Assembly (NCBI GenBank): GCA_920105625.2
Contig: OV050030.1
Coordinates: forward strand, 422,091,240 to 422,155,239
Direction: 5' to 3'
Origin: Clusia tigrina
Taxonomy: Eukaryota; Arthropoda; Insecta; Diptera; Clusiidae
Length of the DNA stretch: 64,000 bases
Both the position numbers and the translations under genes were made by a program. The notes under the pieces were generated by a model. That model was not told the DNA's origin, did no database searches, and saw only the letters and a list, made by a program, of their open reading frames with translations. This document shows, piece after piece, positions 37,552 to 47,630 of this stretch. Position 1 is the first letter of the stretch; each line of letters opens with the position of its first letter.

Positions 37552-40500
37552 GTAAGTATTGGCAATGCGAAGTGGTGCCAATGCAAAGTAACGCAATACA
37601 GTGTTTCTTTGTTTTGGGTCTACTTCTTTGATGAGTTTAAATGACGTTTACTTTATTTATTTCACACAAGATTGCCGGAGCTGTTATTGGCAAAGGAGGC
37701 CAGCACATACAGAAGATGCGAACTCAGGTATAAATTTTAGTTTCTATTATAGTATTAACATTTTCCACTTTTAGAGCACCAAGTATGCATTATTCTCATA
37801 TATGTTGAATTAGAAAAGAAAATAGTACCTTGTCCTACACAGTTATTTTTAAGTATCTATATCAGTGATGCTCAAGGCTCCGTACGCAGACGAACAGCTC
37901 ATTCAAGCTGTGACGAAATTGTGTTTGCCTGAAGTACAGCCAGACTCAATTGGTTGAGAAATTGTATATTATAAATTTGAGCATCACTGATACTCACATC
38001 TATATATATGTATATATAGCAGTTTGAACCTTCAAGTTGGTTACTCTGTTCTATTTGCCTGCGCCTATTGATTATAAGATCAACCCTTTTCCATTACCAA
38101 ATTTTGTTGATTTTTTTAAAGGGGTAGTTAGATCTCAATACTCGTATCCCAATATGCTTATGAGCATTTCTATTGCCATCAAGTGAGAGGGAATTCTTAG
38201 TATTGCCATTTCGTATTTGGAGTTTTTTTTAATCAAATATTTATCCTTATAGCAGCATCCGTCTACGTATACCACCCGTGTATATAAGTAAAATCAGTTT
38301 CCAATTCCATCTAAGTTTTAATAAAATTAAATTTAAACTTACGCATCTAAATAATTTTAATAATTGTCACTTTGATGCTTTAAAATTATAGTACCCCAAT
38401 TCAACAACTTACTAAATAGCTTTTGATAATAATGTCATTCGGTCCATTTTTAAAACAAAACCACACTCCAGCACCCTTTAAGAAAATAATCTGTTTTCGC
38501 TGCAATTATCTATCTACATTTAGTCCATAAGCCTTTACAACATTCTCTATCTTTAGCTTTTTTTTAATTACACTAGGTGCTTTATTTACCATTTATTACG
38601 TTTTTAATAAGCCAATGCAATTAACCTTTTAACTAAATGAAATATTTTCTCTCTCTTCTCTTGCCCCAATGTCTCGTTTTATGTAACTGTGTAACGAACG
38701 AATCGATTCGATTACCCACCACCGATACCAAACTCAAATCGAAAACAAACGTTGAAAACAAACAAACAAACAAACTTTGTTGTGTGCCCATCTGCAAATC
38801 GCCTGCCCGATCTCATCTGCTCTGCTCTGATCTGAACACTGGTCTGGTCTGGTCTCTGAAACCGTCGAATTCGAATTATAACAACGGCACACGAACACAA
38901 AAAATAAAATGTCCATACGCGCCCGCCCGCCCGCCTGCCTGCCCGCCCACCAACTGAACTGGCCCCGATCTGATCTGATCCGAACACCACCAACCAATCT
39001 ATCACCAACAACATCGATGTCACCATGAAATGCGTATCAATCAAAATCAATCAATCGAATTAATCTATGACCGAATTTTACTCAATACACATTTAATCGT
39101 AAACGAATCAATTTCTTTATGATTAAAAACAAAAATCTAATCCTCCGCCATTTGCTGTGATGCTGACTGCATAATATTGTAAAAAAAACAAAACAAAAAA
39201 ATTTGTGTATAAAAAACCATGTACCATGAAATTTATTTCAACCACGTACCAACCAAACCAATCTGTGTGCAAATTTGTGGCCACTCACACACACACACGT
39301 TCAATTTATTGCGTATTAATTGGTCAATATGAAATAAATAACCGATATCTTTAAATTGCAATTGACACCGATTGTCCAACATTGATTGACCATACTGTGT
39401 GCACCATGATATCGGCGCCGACTGCAACCAACCAATCAACCGACTGAAAACGAAAAATTAATGATATGCATTTCAACCACCTAAAAATGCAGTATAAAGC
39501 CACTGTATCTGTCGACGATTCCCAAGGCCCCGAACGGTAAACACACTCTCTCTTTACCTTTAATAAGTTTATCTAAAATGAATCTCATTTATTTACCATT
39601 TTAACTATAGAACTACATAAATTTATGTTTAACTTTTTAGTTTTCCTTTAAAGCAATATCTAAATTCTTATAAATATTTTTGCATCCTAATTGTTTTCCT
39701 AACTTTTTATATATTGGTGATATTCTTCAGCACAGAAGATGCTAAGTTCAATTAATATATGCATACATGTATACATATAAACCAACCAATACCACCACCC
39801 ACACCAGCAACAACAACAACAAATACTTAACTTTTATCATGTGCCAAGTATTCCTCTATTACAGAATATATTGCGTCAGAAATTTTCGGAGCAATCAAAT
39901 AGAAATTTATGTAATTAAAATTTTGTTTTGTACATTGCAAAGAACACAAAAATGTTCGTTCGTTATCTCCTCCAACTCCAGCTCCTTAGAATTTGCTTAT
40001 GCCGTTCCAAGGTCTCAGCAGCAACTCAAGTGAAAATGCAGTCTTAAATTCATTTTTGATTCCTAAAATAAATTTTGAAATTTTTACACATTTCTACACG
40101 TAAATTGTTTTTTGTTGTATTTTTGATTCATTTCAGTTTAAAACTCTCAAAGAAAAGTAATTTCCATATTTCGTAAAGCAAGAAAATCACTTTTGAAAAC
40201 TTAGCATCGCCTAAAAATATGCAATATTATCTTTCTCTTTTTGCAAAATTTTAGGATGGTAAAATTTTGTCACCTCTCACACCTGCCTTTAAATAAATCA
40301 GCCCTAACGTGAGTATTCAGTCAAATTGAATAAACACGTTTTTCTAATATTGTTCAAATATGAATATTCATATTCCTATTTGAATCTTATTCAAATCCGT
40401 AGGAAACAGTTTTGATTTCATACCACAATAGGGCTGATTAACTTACTTTTTATAATTAGTTACCTGTTTTTGTGTATGAATGAACAATAGAATATAAGTT

Positions 40501-43473
40501 GGCTCTCTTTATCTGTCTATCTATCTATATCTATCGTATCATCTCTTAACTATTAGTGAAATGTTTGTTTGTCTTTGTTTTATAATTGTTGTTGTTTTTT
40601 AAGTTTGCCATCACACACAAATTTGCTTGCCTTATAAGATATCCACATCCATTTCTGTCTTTAAATGAAATCCAATCGTTCGTACAAAACTTTAGGGCGT
40701 GTGGCTTGTTGTGCTATGTGTAAATACTGCGACTGTATTGCTCACTACAGGCTACCATCACCAATACCGATACCGATACCAATCCACCACCACAACACCA
40801 CACCCCACTACCTTATCTTATCCATAAGCAGTTGGTAAATTGGATTTCATGGTATTTTCTCATCCATCGCCCTAATACAATCTTACAATTTTTTATCCTA
40901 CAAATCCACATAAAAAAATAACACTCGCGACAGAAAAAAACAAAAATTAATATTTAATATTATCAGTAGCGCACTTAACTTAACATAATAATGAAAATTG
41001 GATATCGTGTAACTTGAAAAACAAATTTGATCTGCACTCTTTCGAACTTTGGCATTCGGTAAGATTTAAAAAGAAAAAAAGAAAAAAAAAAAAAAAAAAA
41101 AAAAAACATTTTCGTTTTCTTGTCATCAATGTTGCCATTTGTTTGGTGAACTCAATTGGAAAAAGACTGTATTAGTAAATTTGTATCCGAAGATGTATGC
41201 CTCCATTCTTACCGCATTTTAAAATTTGTGCTAGTTGGTGACAATATTTCTACCATTTCCAATTGGTTTCAGTGCAAGTCCATGCGTTCCTTTATACTAT
41301 CACATTTTACTACATAATTTATAAAAAAAAAAACAACAATTATTCTATTTTTAATAATAAACGTTTGTTTCGTTTTCGTTATTTACAAATATAGCACTAT
41401 TTTAATAGCGTCCGATTTGGATTCTACGTTGCAGATTATTACGGAAATGCTTAAATACTTCGAAGAGGTCAGTGGTTAATTTTATATTTATTAATTAATT
41501 ATTTATTATATATATTAATTATTTATTATGTATATTAATTATTTATTATATATATTAATTATTTATTATATATATTAATTATTTATTATATATTAATTAT
41601 TTATTATATATATTAATTATTTATTATATATATTCTTGGAAATAATTAATTATATCGCTGCTGTGCAAAATATATAACATTGTATATCGCTGTTTTGGAA
41701 AATAACACGATCTTTTGTAAAATATCATATTATATCGGTTCTTTAGATAAAAAAATATTATATCGGTCTTTTGCAAAATAATTTAATATAAAATAATAAT
41801 ATAATATATCGCCCTTTTGTAATATATAATACGATCCATTGTAAAATAACAAAATTATCGTTCTTTTCATAAATAACGTTATATCGGATCTTGTGCAAAT
41901 TATATTGAGCTCCTTTTGAAAACAAAATAACACGATCTATTGCGAAGTAACATATTATATCATTCTTTTGATAAAATAACATATTATATCACTCTTTTGC
42001 TTCTATAGCAACATAACTATAACTCCACTGATCATAGAAATGTGTAAACTACTTGCAGTTTTATATTCCAAGGAACTTTTTAATATTAATTTTCATGATC
42101 GTGAGTTTAGACATTGAGTTTGGACAAATTCTTGAAGAATTATAAAGATGTGCCACCACCCCCATCTCCACATCCAAACAATCGATTGATTGTTCACCCA
42201 AAAATTTAAGATGAACTTCTCTTAAATCTCGAATGAGTTTTCCAGAGTGTTTATTTTAAAAAATAAAATAATCAATATAGTACGATCGCACTGATGCACG
42301 AGAGAGAAATAAAAAAGTACTCTCGAATTTAAAAAATGTTTAAAAAACACTAACTACAATTATTATCTTCACAAAATTGTTTGCTGTAATGTAAGTGTTG
42401 GACATTTTGGTACTACAAATGGAAAAAAAAAACGTTTATAATAGTTTGAAAACAATGAAAAAGTACTAGTACCAAAATAACTGTGCTTTTTATGCGCCAT
42501 ACAAAAAGGTACCCTAAATGGTACGAAAGTACGTAGTTTTTATAACAGTGTACGATCGACTGGCTTTACTCACTTCGGCTGTATCGTTCGTACTACATCA
42601 TCGTTTACCGATTGATTGATCTCGGAATTTCGCATCAGCCGTGGGAAGAAAGCGTCCTCTCTTCGGGCTTTACTCACTTCGGCTGTATCTTTCGTACTAC
42701 ATCATCGTGTACCGATTGATAATTTTCGCCGTGGGAAAAAAACGTCCCTCTTCTGGCTTTACCCACTTCGGCTGTATCGTTCGTACTACATCATCGTTTA
42801 CCAATTGATTAATCTCGGAATTTCGCATCAGCCGCGGCAAGAAACCGATTTTTCTCTTATTCATAAGACAAAAAAGAGTATTTAGTACAAACAAGGGTAC
42901 ATTTTGCTATTTACGAATGTAACTCATTAGTTCTGGAGTGTGGCTGCTGGGAGGTAACATTTTTTTTACTCCCAACTCGCTAACGTATCCTTAAAGAAAC
43001 ACAGCCAGATGCTGCTAATACAAATTGGTATTTTCATAGCAATGGAGTTCGCTTTCAAAAATATGGTTTTGACCAAAGTTATTCTTACTTATTAGTAACT
43101 ATATCCGACATTCGTTATAAAATTGGACCACCGCTTAATTAACTATTTAGTTAGTACGTGTTTTCTACTAAACTGTCATTTATTTTTCGTATTTGTTTGT
43201 TCAAAAAAATATTTACATAAATATTATAAAGCACAATCGACTATTTCTGAATTAGTGGGTCGGTCAACACTACTAAAATTAGCGCACGATATAATAAATA
43301 ATAAATATATTTGTTATTTAATGCCTGGTTTTGTTCATAATAATTAAGACCTTCTTCTATTCATTTTTATTTTACAGCGCGATGATGAAGTCGATGTACG
43401 TTTGCTTATCCATCAAAGTCTTGCTGGATGCGTTATTGGCAAGGGTGGCCAAAAGATCAAGGAAATCCGAGAT
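37447..43473 (+). CDS. bl: hnRNP K (bancal), 5' part: N-terminal tail, KH1, first half of KH2
   Basis: Five exons (37447-37551, 37671-37727, 39493-39536, 41395-41467, 43378-43473) join to 125 residues without a stop. Residues 1-26 are a charged tail with a KRNRR basic patch, a likely nuclear-localisation element. KH1 covers about 27-93, with its GXXG loop as GKGG at 42-45. KH2 begins about 94 (RDDEVDVRLLIHQS) with GKGG at 114-117. hnRNP K binds C-rich single-stranded RNA/DNA through GXXG loops and acts in splicing, translation and transcription; the Drosophila gene bancal affects appendage growth. The rest of KH2, the RGG-rich middle and KH3 are missing because the gene continues past 64000. 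Introns are phase 0, 0, 2, 0 and 0. A second Met at codon 3 (AAAATGAAG) has the better fly start context, so either could be used. Confidence 0.92.
37671..37727 (+). CDS. bl: bl coding exon 2 (residues 36-54, KH1 GXXG)
   Basis: Acceptor TTTCACACAAG, donor GTATAA. Encodes IAGAVIGKGGQHIQKMRTQ, the KH1 helix-loop-helix with GKGG. Too short for simple ORF finding; recognised by the motif. Intron 2 is 1,765 bp and holds a small MITE. Confidence 0.95.
37860..37992. mobile_element. 133-bp MITE in bl intron 2
   Basis: Perfect 16-bp inverted repeats TATCAGTGATGCTCAA (37860-37875) and TTGAGCATCACTGATA (37977-37992). CAGTGATG-type ends are common in hAT MITEs, but a clean 8-bp target duplication is not visible, so family assignment is tentative. 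Confidence 0.7.
39493..39536 (+). CDS. bl: bl coding exon 3 (residues 55-69, 44 bp)
   Basis: Acceptor AAAATGCAG, donor GTAAAC. Encodes YKATVSVDDSQGPE plus two bases (CG) of an Arg codon completed by C in the next exon. It is the central beta strand of KH1. Intron 3 is 1,858 bp. Confidence 0.93.
40299..40436. mobile_element. Possible 138-bp palindromic MITE in bl intron 3
   Basis: CAGCCCTA at 40299 is inverted as TAGGGCTG ending at 40436; one more base pairs each side (ATCAGCCCTA/TAGGGCTGAT). The interior has ATTCAAAT/ATTTGAAT and ATGAATATTCAT palindromes. No clear target duplication. Confidence 0.45.
41395..41467 (+). CDS. bl: bl coding exon 4 (residues 69-93)
   Basis: Acceptor ACAAATATAG, donor GTCAGT. 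Completes Arg69, then encodes TILIASDLDSTLQIITEMLK and YFEE, the C-terminal helix of KH1. The phase-2 junction joins perfectly to exon 3 (44 + 73 = 117 bases). Intron 4 is 1,910 bp and is rich in local tandem repeats. Confidence 0.93.
41468..42000. repeat. AT tandem repeats at the start of bl intron 4
   Basis: From 41490 to 41635 a 20-bp unit ATTAATTATTTATTATATAT is repeated about seven times. From 41640 to 42000 a decayed unit of about 35 bp (ATATCG, CTCTTTTGTAAAATAACA) repeats about nine times. Overlapping minus-strand frames (41730-41982) are products of this repeat. Confidence 0.8.
42562..42846. repeat. Tandem repeat of about 100 bp, 3 copies, in bl intron 4
   Basis: GGCTTTACTCACTTCGGCTG, then CGTACTACATCATCGT and ACCGATTGAT, starts at 42562, 42666 and 42755. 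The first and third copies share a CTCGGAATTTCGCATCAGCC tail that the middle copy lacks. It is markedly more GC-rich than surrounding intron. It yields a false frame at 42616-42885. Confidence 0.88.
43378..43473 (+). CDS. bl: bl coding exon 5 (residues 94-125, KH2 first half)
   Basis: Acceptor TTTTATTTTACAG, donor GTAAGTT. Encodes RDDEVDVRLLIHQSLAGCVI followed by GKGGQKIKEIRD. KH2 continues with an expected RIGARFL-type segment in the next exon, which I did not find before the end of the window. Confidence 0.94.
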
Positions 43474-46347
43474 GTAAGTTTTTTTTCGTATTTACCTTAC
43501 TTTTTATGAACTTTACAATTTGAAGCTGTGCTGTAACTATACCAACTAAGTTTGTGGGAGGATCGCAAAGAGTAATTTTAGATTTTTATGCCCATTATAA
43601 GACGGAGAATTACTCTTAATAATAGAGTAGAAGTAATTAAGAACGTAGTCAGTCAGTAGTACTAGAGAATTTGACCAGAAAACTTATTTGATATCATTTG
43701 AATTGTTATAATAATTGGACACTGGAATAATACGATTCGAAGAATCGCGCATATTAATAATAATACGATTGTTGGAATGATAACATTGTTAGTATGTAGG
43801 AACTTGTATCAAATAAACAGTCACAGTCAACGCCCCTGATTCAGTGTCTAAAAATATACCTTTATTATAAATCACTACTGCGATTACGTATAATTGTTCC
43901 TTCATCGACTGCACTAAAAAAGTGTGATTTAAAGTGTTATTTCCGTCCGGTGTTCTTGTTGCAATAACTTTTTCGTGTTCATGAATGAAACAAAGTTTCA
44001 CATTACATAAAAATTCACCAACAATACCATAACTAACCAAAAATATTGTTAAATAAAAGCTTCAAATGAGGAAAGTAAAATAATTTTTTGTGTAGTAGTG
44101 GGGTGGCTGGGCATGCGGTTGAATTTTATTTTTTTTCTTCACTTTAGTGTACTATACTATATTTTTTATACTTCAACGCCGCCACCCGAAAAAAATCGTT
44201 TTAATTCAACAACTTTAGGAATAATTTTGCATGTCATGCCAATGGGTAAACGCGCATCGTGAACGGAAGTACAATTTTTTCGAAATACTCACACAAACCT
44301 AGCGTGGTGGACAGTTTAGTAGTAATAAAGGCGAACCACCATCACCACCACCAGCGGCAGGAAGAGGAACGAGGAACAGGCAAAAAGTCGGTTGTTTTTA
44401 TTGCTTCTTTTCGTGCTCACGTACCTACTTGGCGCGTTATGCTCTGTGCGGTGGTTCGACTGGCGGCGTCGTTGCCGCCGATTTCGTTGCTGTTGTTATG
44501 AGCTGAGCGCGAGTTACCATTATTGCCGCTCTGTCACCTGCCAACTTTATTCAACTCAAGCTGCCCGATGTCCTGTTTGCTCTTCCACTGCCTCTGCCTT
44601 GCCTGCCCTTGTTGCGACACATGAACAACATGCGGAGCCTGAACCTGAGCCTGAGCGTGGGGTATTCGGCACCTTTAGCTTTACCTCTGCTGCTTTATGT
44701 GTTTTATTCAGTGTTCTGTGTCATTTTACCGCGCTTCGTGTCTCTGTTCATGACACAAAGCCTCATGTATTTGTTGTTTGTATAGCTTTGTAGGGACAGT
44801 TGGGGGTGTGTGCGTTTTGTTTTAATATATTTTTCCTATTTTTTGCTTCCTTTACAATATTAAATCAAATCGTCGTTCACTACTTTTTGTGGCTGTAGCG
44901 CAACTTATTGCACGCCGATATTTTTGAAATTAATTTAATTAATAAGAAAATATGTATATTAATGCGAGCCCCTCCTACAGTTGAATATTTTGGTTTTAAT
45001 TAAGAGACATATGAGAACTTCACACGAACCCTTTGGGGATGGAGATATGATAGAAGTATGCAGTAAGAAGTGTTTGGCTTTGTTAAGGGAATAAGCGGAA
45101 ATAAATGAACAAAGTTGTCTTATGAGAATACTCCAATTATTCCTTGTATCACGCTCCTTCAACTATGTAACTGTGTTTGGGTTGGAGATATGATGCAGTA
45201 AGAAGTGTTTGTGTTATGGGAATAAGCGGAAATAAATGAGCGAAGTTTCCTTAAGAAATTACTCAAATTGTTCCTTGTATTACGCTCTCTCAATCTGTAA
45301 AATGAAACTGAAGTTTCTGTCCACCAGCAGACTTACTAATGACGCATCTTTAAAATAGGCTTGTGATCATTCTACACATAATAATCTGATTCGAGTTTAA
45401 ATTTTTAACTAATCGTCTACATCAAGTTTTTAGAACGATGCTCGACTCCCTACGACATGACCCTAGTTTGAAACTATCGTACACTTGTTTGTCTGAACCC
45501 TATCTATGGACTATAAAATCGACGTTTACGGCATTTAGGAGAGCATTTTTGAACCAAGCATTTAAATCAATTCTTAATCTAATTAAAATTATAACTAGGG
45601 CTCGAATTGAACAGTAAGCGAAAAATATACTTTTTTATTATAAAATTCTTCTATACACGATGGAAAAAACACTGACTCACATTTCGTTAAAATGAGACAT
45701 GAGGCACATGACTTTTTCACTCTTATCCATTCCGCGTTGGTGTCCTTAGCTACGCTACCACCTACCAATACACATGCTACCACCTACCAATACACATGCT
45801 CGCGATCACACCCCACTGAACACTGAACCGAACGTAATTATCCTCGCGGTAATGCAATCTATGCTTCCTGATTTCGTTCCTATTTCGCTGTGTCAAATAT
45901 AATTGTGCTTCATAGCCAAGCGAGCAGCAACGTACACACATGAAATGACATTAAAAATCGGTGACAGATTCCTATCATACCTTGAAGGCAAGGACAAAAC
46001 AGTAACAACAACTGCAGCAATGACGACGGACGACGGACGACGGACGGCTAACACCAACACCATACCCAACATCAGTTCGGCCAGCAAATTTTTCGGGACA
46101 TGTGGTCAGAATATTGTACATGAGCATTGCCTGTCAGTTTTTTGTGATTATTTTGGACAGGACATGACGTTTAGCAGCGAGCCAGTGTTCTACCGCCGGC
46201 ACTGCTTGGCCTAATTGCGTACTGCCCGTTTGCCGGACTGTTTGAGTAATTTCATTTTCATGTTTCCGTCAAATTACTTCGAAACGGAAATTGTGCTTTG
46301 ACGATGATGTGAATTCAGTTGAAATTTTCAACCGCTTAAAGAAAACT
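43474..46347 (+). other. bl: bl intron 5, first part
   Basis: Starts GTAAGTT. No further bl exon was found. A diverged duplication of about 140 bp lies at 45032-45168 and 45177-45297 (GCAGTAAGAAGTGTTTG, GGAATAAGCGGAAATAAATG, TTCCTTGTAT). The frames at 44259-44501 and 44392-44793 are GC-richer but overlap in different frames and match no family. Confidence 0.6.
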
Positions 46348-46349
46348 TA

Positions 46350-47628
46350 CGAGGGCGGATTGATATTGAAGCTACCTAGCGCTAGATGGCAGCACAAACA
46401 AAAACTTTTTTTTTTTTAGAAATTGCGATCTGTCAAACGTCAGCTGTTAAAATTTCACCCAAATTCATCGATTAGTTTATTTGTTGTAGCAACTTTTGTG
46501 TTTCTTGAAAAATGGAAAAAAGCGAATTTCGTGCAGTGATTAAACACTATTATTTGAAAGGGAAAACGACGAAAGAGACAAAAGAAAAGCTCGATAAACA
46601 TTACGGTGAGTCTGCTCCGTCAGATTACATGGTAAAATATTGGATTGCTGAATTTAAACGCGGCCGAACAAGCACTGCAACAATACCATCAACAGGAAGG
46701 CCAAAAGAGGTGGTTACTGAAGAAAATATCAAGAAAATCCTCGATATCGTTATGAATGATCGCCGATTCAAGTTGCGTGAGATTGTTGAAATGGTAAACA
46801 TATCTTATGAACGTGTGTTCAACATTTTGCATGAACATTTGCATATGAAAAAGCTATCGGCAAGATGGGTGCCGCGTTTGCTGAGTGTCGAACAAAAACG
46901 AGTTCGACAGACCCTTTCACAGCGGTGTTTGGACATGATAAAGCGTAATCCTGTTGATTTTTGGCGTCGATTAATAACTGTTGATGAAACGTGGGTCCAC
47001 CACTACACTCCTGAAACCAAAAATCAATCGAAACAATGGGTGGAAGCTGGTGGAAGTGCTCCGAAGAAGGCGAAGGCAGTGAAATCGGCTGGCAAGGTTA
47101 TGGCCACTGTATTTTGGGATGCACACGGAATATTGCTCATCGATTATCTTGAAAAAGGATCCACAATGACAGGAATGTATTATCGTGCATTATTGGATCA
47201 ATTGATTGATGCAATCGAGGAAAAACGACCACATTTAAAGAAGAAAAAAATGCTCTTTCTTCAAGACAACGCACCGGTTCACACAGCATTAGATACGATG
47301 CTAAAATTACGTGAAATACACTTCGAATTGGTTAATCATCCACCTTATAGTCCAGATTTAGCTCCTAGTGACTTTTTCCTGTTTCCAAACTTGAAAAAAT
47401 GGCTCGCAGGAGAAAGATTCATCTCAAACGAAGAAGTGATTACCGAAACTAACGCGTATTTTGAGGGGTTCCCGAAATCGTATTATTCAGATGGCATAAA
47501 AAAGTTGGAATATCGTCTTACTAAGTGTGTCGAAGTAAAAGGAGGAGACTATGTTGAGAAATAAATGGTTTTTGAAAAAAAACCTACTTTTTTCCTACTT
47601 AGGTAGCTTCAATATCAATCCGCCCTCG
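46350..47628 (+). mobile_element. Complete mariner element, irritans type, 1,279 bp
   Basis: Perfect 28-bp inverted terminal repeats at 46350-46377 (starting CGAGGGCGGATTGATATTGA) and 47601-47628. They are flanked by the expected TA duplication (46348-46349 and 47629-47630). The element holds one uninterrupted transposase gene. The size (about 1.28 kb), TA target and repeat length are textbook mariner. It sits in the sense orientation in the long bl intron. Identical repeats and an intact gene suggest recent insertion. Confidence 0.97.
46512..47564 (+). CDS. mariner transposase (irritans subfamily), intact, 350 aa
   Basis: Cuts and re-joins the element at TA sites in the nucleus. Residues 1-110 form the paired-like helix-turn-helix DNA-binding region, with a GRPKEV linker at about 62-67. 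WVPRLL at 119-124 matches the mariner WVPHEL motif. The catalytic triad is visible: D158 (TVDETW), D252 (LQDNAPVH) and D287 (YSPDLAPSDFF), with exactly 34 residues between the last two (D,D34D). The KSAGKVMATVFWDAHG stretch at 191-206 is typical of the irritans group, which includes Himar1 of the horn fly. The length is the family norm and there is no stop or frameshift. The ATG follows TTCTTGAAAA, 135 bp inside the left repeat. All visible key residues are present, so an active enzyme is plausible. Confidence 0.97.
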   Translation: MEKSEFRAVIKHYYLKGKTTKETKEKLDKHYGESAPSDYMVKYWIAEFKRGRTSTATIPSTGRPKEVVTEENIKKILDIVMNDRRFKLREIVEMVNISYERVFNILHEHLHMKKLSARWVPRLLSVEQKRVRQTLSQRCLDMIKRNPVDFWRRLITVDETWVHHYTPETKNQSKQWVEAGGSAPKKAKAVKSAGKVMATVFWDAHGILLIDYLEKGSTMTGMYYRALLDQLIDAIEEKRPHLKKKKMLFLQDNAPVHTALDTMLKLREIHFELVNHPPYSPDLAPSDFFLFPNLKKWLAGERFISNEEVITETNAYFEGFPKSYYSDGIKKLEYRLTKCVEVKGGDYVEK

Positions 47629-47630
47629 TA

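Noticed and set aside
37447..37644. Single-exon reading of the bl start with a VSIGNAKWCQ extension
   Set aside because: The extension reads through a GTAAGT donor into intron 1; splicing to 37671 restores the KH1 domain.
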